A DNA stretch of 64,000 bases from Perilla frutescens (lineage: Eukaryota > Streptophyta > Magnoliopsida > Lamiales > Lamiaceae), in the NCBI GenBank assembly GCA_026008535.1, contig BRKX01000014.1, forward strand, positions 47,250,506-47,314,505. Reading direction: 5' to 3'. Below are positions 56,401 through 64,000 of the stretch, in pieces. Every line of letters starts with the position of its first letter. The stretch's first letter is position 1. The notes below the pieces were generated by a model. That model worked only from the letters and a program-made list of their open reading frames with translations, ran no database searches and was not told where the DNA came from. Both the position numbers and the translations under genes were made by a program.

Positions 56401-58685
56401 TTTTGATTTATAGTGACACGACACATACACATATGCAGCACCTTAGACACGTTTTTGAGCTTCTTAGAGAGTCGAAATTATATGGTAATATGTCTAAGTG
56501 TTCTTTTTGCATGAGTGAAGTCGTTTTTCTAGGCTTCGTTGTAAGTTTACGTGGTATAGAAGTAGACCGTTCCAAAATCAAAGCGATTGAGGAATGGCCC
56601 ACTCCTAAGTCTGCGAGTGACGTGAGGTCTTTCCACGGCCTTGCTGGCTTTTATCGTCGCTTTGTGCGCGATTTCTCCAGCATAGCCGCGCCGCTTACTG
56701 AGTTAAGCAAGAAAGATCGAAAGTTTGAATGGGGTCCTGTTCAAGAGCATGCGTTTAACACTTTAAAATCATGTTTATGTAATGCGCCTGTTCTTGCTCT
56801 TCCGGACTTTAATAAAACTTTTGAGATTGAATGTGATGCCTCGGGCAAAGGGATTGGTGCTGTTTTGATGCAGGAACGGCGTCCAGTCGCCTATTTCAGT
56901 GAAAAGCTCCACGATGCAGCCCTTCGTTATTCGACTTATGACAAGGAGTTGTACGCACTTAAGAGAGCTTTAGAAACGTGGCAGCACTATTTATGGCCTA
57001 AGGAGTTTGTGATTCACACGGATCACGAGAGTTTAAAGCATTTGAAAGGCCAACAAAATCTGAACAAGCGACATGCACGATGGGTAGAGTTTATCGAGTC
57101 TTTCCCGTACGTCATCAAGTACAAGAAAGGCGCCGAAAACGTTGTTGCTGATGCATTGTCGAGAAGGTACGTTCTCTTGAACCTTATGCATGCTAAGATG
57201 TTGGGATTTGATGCAATTAAGGAGTTATATGCATGTGATGAGTTTTTCGCACCCATATATGCTGAATGTTGCTCAAAATCTCGTGCTTTTGATGGTTATT
57301 TCGTGCATGATGGGTTCTTGTTCAAGGGTTCACAGTTATGTATTCCTAAATCTTCTATGCGTGAGTTGTTAGTTCTTGAATCGCATGCGGGAGGTTTAAT
57401 GGGTCACTTTGGTGTGTCTAAAACGTTAAACTTGCTGCATGAACATTTCTTTTGGCCACGTATGAAGCATGATGTTGAGAATGTGTGTAGTAGATGTATA
57501 ACATGCAAGAAATCGAAATCTACTTCACATCCTTTTGGTTTATACACGCCTCTACCAGCCCCGTCTTCCCCGTGGATTGATTTATCTATGGATTTCATAT
57601 TAGGATTACCACGGTCTAGATCTGGTCGAGATAGTATTTTTGTGGTTGTTGATAGGTTTTCCAAGATGTCTCATTTCATTGCATGTAGGAAAACCGATGA
57701 TGCAGTACACATAGCCAATCTGTTCTTTATACATGTTGTGCGTTTACATGGAATACCTAGAACTATTGTTAGTGATAGGGATTCTAAGTTTCTTGCACAT
57801 TTTTGGCGTGTACTTTGGGGAAAATTAGGTACCAAATTGTTATTTTCTACTGCATGTCATCCACAAACTGATGGACAAACTGAAGTAGTTAATCGCACTT
57901 TAGGTACTTTGCTGCGAGCTTTAGTTAAAAACAACTTGAAATCATGGGAAGATTGTTTGCCATATGCTGAATTTGCTTATAATCGCGTTGTGCATTCATC
58001 TACCAATATGTCTCCATTTGAAGTTGTTTATGGTTTTAATCCGCTAACGCCTAATGATCTGTTGCCTTTACCTGTTGAGCATCTAACAAGTGTTAAAGGT
58101 ACAAGAAAAGCGGAACAAGTTAAGGAGATGCATGAGAAAATACGTGCGCGTATTGAAGCCGTTGGCGCACGTAATGCTGTTCAAAAGAATAAACGGCGCA
58201 AGCAAGTGATTTTCCAGCCTGGAGATCGCGTTTGGATTCATCTGAGTCCTGGACGATTTCCCAACTTGAGAAAATCGAAATTGATGCCTAGAGGAGATGG
58301 ACCATTCACCGTGCTGAGTCGAGTCAATGACAATGCATATCGCATTGATTTACCCGGTGAGTATAAGTGTTCATCTACATTTAATGTTGCTGACTTATCT
58401 CCCTTTTCTGCAGATGATGAGTTCGATGATGATGAGCCTGTGAATTCGAGGACGAATTCTTTTCAGCAGGGGGGGAATGATGAGGTCATACAAGGCAATG
58501 AAGAAAATGATCCGGAGCTGCAGTTTAAAGGTCCAATGACGCGTTTGCGAGCTAAGAAGTTACAAGCTTATTTACAAGCTTCTATTCGTCGCAAATTCGA
58601 AATGCATGAAGATGAAGTCAAGGGCAGCCCAAGATGGATCACCATGCTATCTATTGATGATGAAGAAGGTATCATGAAGACGTGA
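53472..58685 (+). CDS. intact family L gag-pol polyprotein (CRM-like)
   Basis: 1737 codons from MKKGNNKG. Residues ~55-190 are a Gln/Glu/Pro-rich region with an imperfect repeat (PEPQ...RQSEPQ) absent from family K. Then capsid (EFEGLHDPDVYLDWERKVE), zinc knuckle CHKCQGWGHFQAQC (from 467), protease IIDSGS (Asp 569), RT FDD (Asp 975-976), RNase H (ECDASGKGIGAVLM), integrase zinc region and DDE triad (Asp 1374, Asp 1435, Glu 1471; D-35-E), GPFTVL box, no chromodomain. The last ~69 residues, from about 1669, are encoded in the 3' LTR (ELQFKGPMTRLRAKKLQAYLQ). All catalytic motifs are present and there is no stop. Family L and K pol domains are close, while gag N-terminal parts differ. Confidence 0.95.
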   Translation: MKKGNNKGATTPPLEEPRSPNTPGEQSYSSEPQWDPKFQYQALVQHFERQNHLLKDELGNQVAELQEELARLRAQSTTSQTVQGNPEKRPLEPQDDETRQSEPQINAARQPEPQNDAERRPEPQLGPTDRRQQQRNVNRPPPVQHNDQRPPREPAFEDDYDYGYDSYAASGYEADYPPQGHRGRHGRPRGPHRRANHHDDDDGRLSNIKTSIPEFEGLHDPDVYLDWERKVEKIFACYNFSEQKKVQLACLEFRGYAASWWEMQQERRRRNHNPPIDNWEEMKGFMCGRFIPMHYERELEKKLNRVKQGTRSIEEYHKELETLLNRVGKQETLNATIIRYIEGMNPDIACEVELRDFTSVERMVQYASIVERQLREGRRRSHFNSAPTRPSWNKGTPSTSLSTPSNDSTRPRGPSGPPERRFDRSTPQTSRRPESTPPNQPRPTPTRPNQGVTAPNAAPNRARDIQCHKCQGWGHFQAQCPNRRILYLTESNEVESASEDETEPVGDATIEEEIENDAAPNTVDPEVQLSLVTIRSLSIIREEEQEHQRENIFYTRAVIQGHTCSMIIDSGSVINAISQYAVEKLGLPVQQHAKPYRLQWLTERGEIRVVHQVSVSFSIHKFSDTVLCDVIPMDAAHLLLGRPWQYDRRVVHDGRMNTYTVDIDGRISTLRPLSPKDVATDQQRMQERFKEEKAKQAAAKRAPKATAETSAPGQPLGTATSPSKPPHSSSLAVEKELESSSNKPHVKSLFISAKGVQKAVKAGMPLVLLTFKSSATNKCLHSDVQPLLDEFKDVFPEEIPGGLPPVRGIEHQIDFVPGAVLPNRPAYRTSPDETKEIDRQVKELLEKKQIRESLSPCAVPVILVPKKNNEWRMCMDCRAINKITVKYRFPIPRLDDMLDELSGSRVFSKIDLRSGYFQVRMQEGDEWKTAFKTKHGLYEWLVMPFGLTNAPSTFMRLMNHVLREVIGKYVVVYFDDILIYSDTTHTHMQHLRHVFELLRESKLYGNMSKCSFCMSEVVFLGFVVSLRGIEVDRSKIKAIEEWPTPKSASDVRSFHGLAGFYRRFVRDFSSIAAPLTELSKKDRKFEWGPVQEHAFNTLKSCLCNAPVLALPDFNKTFEIECDASGKGIGAVLMQERRPVAYFSEKLHDAALRYSTYDKELYALKRALETWQHYLWPKEFVIHTDHESLKHLKGQQNLNKRHARWVEFIESFPYVIKYKKGAENVVADALSRRYVLLNLMHAKMLGFDAIKELYACDEFFAPIYAECCSKSRAFDGYFVHDGFLFKGSQLCIPKSSMRELLVLESHAGGLMGHFGVSKTLNLLHEHFFWPRMKHDVENVCSRCITCKKSKSTSHPFGLYTPLPAPSSPWIDLSMDFILGLPRSRSGRDSIFVVVDRFSKMSHFIACRKTDDAVHIANLFFIHVVRLHGIPRTIVSDRDSKFLAHFWRVLWGKLGTKLLFSTACHPQTDGQTEVVNRTLGTLLRALVKNNLKSWEDCLPYAEFAYNRVVHSSTNMSPFEVVYGFNPLTPNDLLPLPVEHLTSVKGTRKAEQVKEMHEKIRARIEAVGARNAVQKNKRRKQVIFQPGDRVWIHLSPGRFPNLRKSKLMPRGDGPFTVLSRVNDNAYRIDLPGEYKCSSTFNVADLSPFSADDEFDDDEPVNSRTNSFQQGGNDEVIQGNEENDPELQFKGPMTRLRAKKLQAYLQASIRRKFEMHEDEVKGSPRWITMLSIDDEEGIMKT
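58464..58477 (+). other. family L polypurine tract
   Basis: CAGCAGGGGGGGAA directly before the 3' LTR primes plus-strand DNA. The inverted repeat GAATTCGAGGACGAATTC lies just upstream at 58442-58459. Both are within the coding frame (NSRTNSFQQGGN). Confidence 0.85.
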
Positions 58686-59524
58686 GAAGAAGAATCACGC
58701 CATTTGGACGTGTGCATGAAAAGTTATACGCGTTTGCATGGGAAATCGGGAGATGCTGTTTTTCATGCAAAGGTGGTAATATTAATTGTACCATGGGCCA
58801 CGAAATTATTCATGTTAATTTAGCCCATGATCGAGTTCTAAGGTCCAAGATGGTGTGGAAATACAGGCCCAAATCCATTGTGGGATTTATCCTTATCTAG
58901 TTAGATTTAGATAGATTTTTGTTATCTTATTTTTTGGTATCTTTTGATTTTATCCTAGTTTGATTAGGATTAGTATTTTTTGATGTTTATCTAGTTAATT
59001 AGGGTTAATTTTCGTTCATAATCTCTCCTATAAATAGGAGCACCCTGTGACATTCATAATTCAGACAATTGCAAGAAATAAAGAGTTATTCTCAATCTGT
59101 CTCACGATCCTTCGGTTGATCAAACTTTTATCTACAATTCTATTGTTTTAGCACTTCAATAGTCTTATTTAAGTTCTTCAGGGTATAATTAAGTACTTGG
59201 GAGAATTGCTATCCGGAGAAGCTAGACGAGTGCGTTCGGGTTGATTCAACACGGGTTCACCGATCTGTCCTATCCTTCTACCAAACCACCGCCGCCATCA
59301 CCAATACTCCACCGCCGTCCGCCGTCGTTCACCATCAGATTCCAGCCACCCTTAGACGTATCAAGTGTGTTCATCGAGTCATAGTTCGTATCTTCGATTT
59401 CTAGTAAGTTTTGTCTTTTAATTTGCGTCGGATTCTACCCTTCTTTAGCTGACGTTGTTCGAGTCCTTAAAGTCTTCCGCCTGCGTATTCTTCGTGTCTT
59501 GGATTCATTGTCCGGGTCACATCA
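58478..59524 (+). repeat. family L 3' LTR
   Basis: 1047 bp, matching the 5' LTR throughout the parts compared. Its head holds the last 69 codons and stop of the polyprotein. Followed by CAAGG. Confidence 0.95.
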
Positions 59525-59529
59525 CAAGG

Positions 59530-60386
59530 TAGGTCCTCACTATCTCACGTTCACTCTTTCGTTTTCACTCTTGATTTTACCACTCGTGTATCACTCAAAG
59601 TGTATGGTGCACAGTGTGTGAAAATCATATATATGAAGGTAAGGGAATCGTGTGGTTTGTTTCGAGGAAGGACGGGAATGCTATTCTCGGAACAAGGATG
59701 AATTTGGTATGTGTAGATGAGATACGGATTGAGTATGTGTAGGAATGAGGGTGGCCGATTGTAGTGTGGTATGGGTTGGGGGTTGGTCGAGTATGGGTAG
59801 TAGGAAAGGAAAGAAGTAGATCAATTATTGAAGTCCCAAATAGATTAGGAGATCCAAAAATAAATCTAGGTATAAGAAGGAAAAAAATAGAATAGATAAG
59901 GAAGAAACAAAGAGATAAGGTAAGTAGGGGATTTGGATATGTATCAATCTATGTGACACAATCTAAATACCTTAATTAGCCTAGACTCTAGAAGGAAAGA
60001 ACCAAAAATAAAATAAGACACTTAAGGAAGTTACCAACAAGAAATAGAACTTGTATGGAAAGTTCCAAAAGTAAAACAAACTTGAAGGAAACTACCAAAA
60101 ATAAGAAAGACTTATTAAGGGTAATTACCAACTAACAACCTAGTACCAAAAGGAAGGTACCAAAATTAAAAATTACACAAAAGGAAACAATGAATTTTCA
60201 TTTTTTTTTTTTTTTATCGATTTTTTTTTTTGAATTCGATCGCTTTTTTTTTTTTGATCGAAGCTTTTGCTCTTTTTTTTTTATAACAATGAACAATACG
60301 GAATTAAATTACAACTCGATTGGACGTAAAATAAAATACAACACAAAAATCGAACCAAAGCCGACGTGGCTTTGATACCACTTTTA
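59530..60386 (-). other. family K copy 2 leader, distal piece with PBS
   Basis: Continues the leader after the family L insertion: pyrimidine-rich DNA (minus sense), 'ttggtarttwcctt' repeats (60000-60170), A-tracts (60199-60282 as T-runs) with 'gcgatcgaattc' and 'gcaaaagcttcgatc' spacers, PBS TGGTATCAAAGCCA at 60367-60380. No ORF. Confidence 0.75.
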
Positions 60387-60858
60387 TGATACGACCCGAA
60401 CTCTAGGAACGAACACACGTCGACACACGTAAGTTTTTGTGTCTTCGATGATTCAAATAATCAAAGTAAAATAAGAGGAATAATATTAGAACAAACTAGA
60501 CGACTAAGACTCAACTAAAATATCTAAACTATGACACACAAAATAACACAAAATCCAAACAAGTATGGGGCTGTTTTGGACGGCTAGGACAATGGCAAGG
60601 TTGATGGAATTTCGATGGTATTGAAGGGGTTTAGAACGGCTTGAGTAGATAGGGTATGATAGAGATACGATGGACTTACGGATTGAACGGAATGACGATG
60701 AATTGGAACACGAACGGCGGCGGGGCTTGGACAGCGGTGATGGTGGCTGGAATTGGTACGGACGGCCGGTGGTGGTGGTGGCGTCGTGGATGGTAGACGG
60801 CGGTGGTGATAGTGTTGTGAATTACAACCCGAAAGTTGCCTTGAATCTCGAACGTACA
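60387..60858 (-). repeat. family K copy 2, 5' LTR (type III), interrupted
   Basis: The first 472 bp of the LTR, minus orientation, up to GTACA (60854-60858), where the family N2 element starts. U5 type III, nearly identical to 40905-41377. GTAAGT at 60674-60679 (plus strand acttac). Confidence 0.92.
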
Positions 60859-62061
60859 TGATGTGATCCGGACTAAAATAGGATCGAACACACGTCGACT
60901 CAACTGTAAGGGTTATGATACTCGAAATATGACTAAATAGCTAGACTCAATGACTCGACTAAATACCTAGATTTGTGACACGACAATTAAATAAAACACA
61001 ACGGAACGAACGGAAGAGGGGCTGTGTTTGGTTTCGAATTTGATAGGGATGGCTAGGAACGTGTATGATAGTGATGTGGGGTGAAGAAGGGTTGGTGTAG
61101 ATAGGTTATGACAAAGAAATAGAAGACTTACGGTATATGTGCTCAACTCGGCGCGAACAGCACGTATACTTGAACTGAACTCGAACAACTTGGAAACATG
61201 TAGATCTTCACTCGAACTTGATGGAGATTGATGTTATGGACGTTGGATGGCTGCTGGAAGTCGTCGAGGATGGATGGCGGTGATGGTGTTGTAGAATGAA
61301 TTGAAATCGGGGCAAAACTCCAAGTGTAAAACAATACACAAAAAGATTCACTACTTGATTCCTCTTCGGTTGCAAATCCGACCCTAACTCCACAAGAGAA
61401 TTAGAACAAGATTTAAAAGATGAAACTTAAAAGTTGCAAGCTTCTAAGAGTGTGTATTTTCGGCTGAAAATAAACAAAAAGAGGATCTTGGGTGAGACAA
61501 TATTGAAAGGTAAATTCTTCTTAATCAAATATGGTCTAAATATCAAAGTAACAATGATCCCCTATTTATAATAGAGGGATGGATGAAAATTCTAAGATAA
61601 AATCCTAAAAGAATTAGAAAAAGAGTTTCCTATCATAACTAGGATTGTTTCCTTATCTAAAATCTGTTTTTAAGGAAAGAATCAAAAGATACCAAAAATA
61701 AAATAAGAAAAATCTATCTAGATAAAGATAAAACTCGCCTATTTGGACCTTTAATTACACGACATGGGCTGAAATATAGTGTATAATTTCGTGGCCCATG
61801 TAATATAATTCTTGCCACCTTTGCATGAAAAACAGCATCTCCCGATTTCCCATGCAAACGCGAATAACTTTTGATGCACACGTCCAAATGGCGTCATTCT
61901 TCTTCTCTTCAAGTATGTTATCCCATGGTGTGATTTTGATCATCATGTATTGTTTTTCAAATCTTGATTTCCAATCTTTGATGACCCTCATTATAACAAT
62001 CTTCGGACCTTTGAATGATAGCTCAGAATTTGATTTTTCAAGGCATTTCAGGATCATATCA
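60859..62061 (-). repeat. family N2 3' LTR
   Basis: 1203 bp, TGATGTGATCCGG...CATATCA on the plus strand. PPT (minus) 'caagaggaggggaa' at 62062-62075, hairpin motif GAATTCGTCCTCGAATTC at 62080-62097. GTAAGT at 61126-61131 (acttac). Includes the gag tail end. Confidence 0.9.
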
Positions 62062-63323
62062 TTCCCCTCCTCTTGAAAAGAATTCGTCCTCGAATTCAAA
62101 TCTTCGGGGTCAAGGAACATGAATGGATCATCAAACTCCTTTGTGTGCACAACTAAATCATAAGGAACATTCTCAACAACCTGTAAAATAAAGACATCAA
62201 AAGTACAGGGTTGATCAAAAATGTTAGAACTCGGTAGCTCCTCCATGACTGCTTCTTTGAGTTCTTTGTGCTCCACAGTCTTTACTCCATTAATGTCAAT
62301 CTCCTCTTGAAAACATGGCTGCATTTCCAACAGCTCTTCAACTGTTTCGAACTCCTCAGCTTTGAACAGCTCTTTAATGATTCCGATCTCCTCTACGGCG
62401 GTAACAACCTTCATTTCTTCTCTCTCGACTTCAACGTCTTCACAAGTAGCAACATTTATCAATTCATCAATAGGTGCATCAACTGAAATTGTTACCTCAA
62501 AAGTAGAATCTTCTTTGATGGCAACGATCTCAGATGGTAACTCAACATGGATCTCCTCTTGAATGTTGCTGGCTTGGCTTGGCACATCTATGACTGGCTG
62601 AACTGGTGATGCAGGCCGTGTAGGTGGTACATAGGTACGTAGAAACTCCTCGAATGACTCAGGTTCGCTCCAACGAAATGGGGCTGATTGGCGATGAGCT
62701 CTAGGTGACAACTCTACATTTGACTCTACTTGAACCACTTCATTTTGCCTCATCTCTAGACTCTCCAACCACTTCTCTATCTCAATGGCATATTGCACCA
62801 TGTCTTTCAACTTGTCGAAGTGATACAATGCTACCTTTTCTCGGATTTCCCTTCGTAGACCAGCTAGGAATCTATCCATGGTATCTTCTAGATATTCCTC
62901 TATATCAGCTCGTCTCATGGCTTCAATCATTTTGTAGTAGTAGTCATTTACACTTCGATCTCTTTGCCTAAGCTTGTATAGCTTCTCCTCCAACTCCCAT
63001 TGGTAATGGTCTGGAATGAAGCGTTTCCGCATCAAATCTTTCAACTCACGCCATGTGTCGATAGGTGGAAGGTGATCTCGGCGGCATCGATCTTGTTGGA
63101 ATTCCCACCATGTTGCTGCGTAGTCCTTAAACTCCAATGTGGCTAATTGCACCTTCTTTGGCTCGGGGAAGTAGTAATACTTAAAAATCTTATCAACTCT
63201 GCGTTCCCAATCTAGGTACACTTCTGGATCGTATAGACCCTCAAACTCTGGGATGGTTATCTTGTTGCGGTGTAGACCATCGGTGTCTCTGAATCGATTT
63301 CGGTGGACTCGGACCGGATCCAT
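61755..63323 (-). CDS. family N2 gag-only ORF (intact), 522 codons
   Basis: Capsid domain at residues ~20-210 (EFEGLYDPEVYLDWERRVD, ATWWEFQQDRCRRD, RFIPDHYQWELEEKLYKL, DTMDRFLAGLRREIREK), then a Ser/Pro segment and a long acidic region (~230-410), then NSRTNSFQEEGND. The last ~102 residues are LTR-coded (LSFKGPKIVIMRVIKDWKSRFEK...). There is no CCHC knuckle and no protease, so it presumably works as an unprocessed structural protein beside a partner's Gag-Pol. The tail keeps the FKGP and KIV...IKDW parts but lacks the TRxRAKKLQ core. Start MDPVRVHRN follows an 'aatcagcag' acceptor-like site at 63369-63370 by ~46 bases. Confidence 0.85.
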   Translation of the reverse strand: MDPVRVHRNRFRDTDGLHRNKITIPEFEGLYDPEVYLDWERRVDKIFKYYYFPEPKKVQLATLEFKDYAATWWEFQQDRCRRDHLPPIDTWRELKDLMRKRFIPDHYQWELEEKLYKLRQRDRSVNDYYYKMIEAMRRADIEEYLEDTMDRFLAGLRREIREKVALYHFDKLKDMVQYAIEIEKWLESLEMRQNEVVQVESNVELSPRAHRQSAPFRWSEPESFEEFLRTYVPPTRPASPVQPVIDVPSQASNIQEEIHVELPSEIVAIKEDSTFEVTISVDAPIDELINVATCEDVEVEREEMKVVTAVEEIGIIKELFKAEEFETVEELLEMQPCFQEEIDINGVKTVEHKELKEAVMEELPSSNIFDQPCTFDVFILQVVENVPYDLVVHTKEFDDPFMFLDPEDLNSRTNSFQEEGNDMILKCLEKSNSELSFKGPKIVIMRVIKDWKSRFEKQYMMIKITPWDNILEEKKNDAIWTCASKVIRVCMGNREMLFFMQRWQELYYMGHEIIHYISAHVV

Positions 63324-63889
63324 CTAACTTGATGATGTGGGGCTGTTGTATAGATGGTGTAGGTAAACCTGCTGATTTTGGTGTATGTAGACCACGGGTG
63401 TATGGGTGTACGGAGTATGGTGTATAGTGTAGGGTGTAGGTGCGTGGTGTATGCACCGGGTGGTGTATGAAGGTGTACGGGTGTAACTGTAGGTGTAGAT
63501 GGACAAGGCTGGAAATTTCGATCCCCTTGTAGTGTAGGAGTCGAAATCTTGGTGTGGAAGGGATATGGGGAATGGTAGGAAAAGATTGGGATGGAAAGGG
63601 GTTAGTTTAGAAGGAAAGAGAGATCTAGATAAGGTAAATAGATTTGGTTGTGTTCTACTTAATGTGGACACAATCTAAATACTTAATCTAGAAGGAAAAA
63701 GATCTAAACTAACTTAGGAAAGATAGACAAATCGAAATAAACAAGTTTTTTTTTTTCGGATTTTTTTTTTTTTTTTTGAATTTTTTTTTTTACACTATGA
63801 ATGAACAAGAATAAAAATTTATAACAAAATAGATGACACAAACGAATTAACCACGAACCAAAGCCGACGTGGCTCTGATACCACTTTTA
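63324..63889 (-). other. family N2 leader with PBS
   Basis: PBS TGGTATCAGAGCCA (minus) at 63870-63883, 6 bases from the 5' LTR. A-tracts seen as T-runs at 63747-63792. A G/T-rich repeat of 'ggtgtatgggtgtayg' type (plus strand) at about 63378-63505. No ORF is supported. Confidence 0.75.
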
Positions 63890-64000
63890 TGATGTGATCC
63901 GGACTAAAATAGGATCGAACACACGTCGACTCAACTGTAAGGGTTATGATACTCGAAATATGACTAAATAGCTAGACTCAATGACTCGACTAAATACCTA
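63890..64000 (-). repeat. family N2 5' LTR, partial
   Basis: TGATGTGATCCGGACTAAAA... matches 60859-60969 over all visible bases. It is cut by the window edge. Confidence 0.92.

Larger units (their letters stand above)
51523..59524 (+). mobile_element. complete family L element (CRM-like), TSD CAAGG, youngest insertion
   Basis: Length 8002 bp. LTRs 51523-52569 and 58478-59524 are each 1047 bp and show no difference in the stretches I compared. CAAGG flanks at 51518-51522 and 59525-59529. PBS, leader, a single full-length gag-pol ORF and PPT are all present. It lies in the leader of the family K copy 2 element. Identical LTRs and an intact ORF mean very recent insertion; it is a candidate active element. 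Confidence 0.97.
44116..60858 (-). mobile_element. family K element copy 2, scrambled 3' LTR, right end beyond the family N insertion
   Basis: Minus-strand element with an intact polyprotein (46359-51485), leader split by the family L element (51518-59529), PBS (60367-60380) and 5' LTR starting at 60387, interrupted at 60858 by the family N2 element that runs off the window. Its 3' LTR (left side) is rearranged into a foldback. Its two LTRs are of different types (III on the right, II on the left), which a normal insertion cannot produce. Confidence 0.85.
60859..64000 (-). mobile_element. family N2 gag-only element, runs past the window end
   Basis: Minus-strand element: 3' LTR 60859-62061, PPT, gag ORF 61755-63323, leader, PBS, 5' LTR from 63890 to beyond 64000. 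The start of the second LTR matches the first one base for base over the visible 111 bp. GTACA at 60854-60858 is the predicted left target duplication. It carries no protease, RT or integrase. Confidence 0.9.

Overview
The window is plant nuclear DNA, most likely from a eudicot. It is almost entirely nested LTR retrotransposons of the Ty3/gypsy superfamily, and I see no intact host gene. The autonomous elements look like the CRM (centromeric) branch of chromoviruses. They have a gag-protease-RT-RNase H-integrase polyprotein in one ORF, no chromodomain, and a C-terminal tail with a GPxTRxRAKKLQ core that is encoded inside the 3' LTR. This suggests a centromeric or pericentromeric location. Species cannot be named from the sequence. 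All family names (K, L, M, N, P) are mine.

Layout. 1-3772: remnant of a DNA-transposon-like segment carrying intron-containing fragments of a TMEM87/lung-seven-transmembrane gene, split by an Athila solo LTR (1478-2839, TSD ACTAT). 3773-4653: AT-rich, unassigned. 4654-24886: one degenerate minus-strand Athila element (3' LTR remnant, ATHILA ORF-1-like gene, pol), split by three insertions: a gag-only family M element (4699-10542, TSD GTTCG, itself hit by a family K solo LTR at 6655-7914, TSD AAATT); a minus-strand family K element (13783-21995, TSD GGAGG); and, cutting off its 5' part, the next array. 24887-41377: a plus-strand family K array LTR-internal-LTR-internal-LTR, first copy with an intact polyprotein, second with a broken one; a family P solo LTR (25513-26750, TSD CTTTT) sits in the first LTR. 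41378-43947: a piece of gag-only family N in the permuted order gag 3' half, LTR, leader, gag 5' half. 43948 to beyond 60858: a minus-strand family K element with an intact polyprotein, a scrambled foldback 3' LTR, an inserted complete family L element (51523-59524, TSD CAAGG, LTRs apparently identical), and a family N element (60859 to beyond the window end) inserted in its 5' LTR.

How the parts relate. K and L encode everything for copy-and-paste replication, primed at an initiator-Met-tRNA-like PBS. M and N encode gag plus a tail only and presumably depend on K/L-type partners. All these families share a layout: TATA box, a C/G-rich island in U5 ending at a GTAAGT motif, PBS, a ladder of A-tracts, a pyrimidine-rich leader, an AG acceptor-like site just before the gag ATG, a hairpin-forming motif, the PPT, and an LTR whose first bases continue the ORF. 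The most informative signals are the reciprocal mismatch of LTR types between two neighbouring inverted K elements (an inversion scar), two LTR-head duplications that both end up in frame, the foldback LTR, and the possible leader intron shared by all families.
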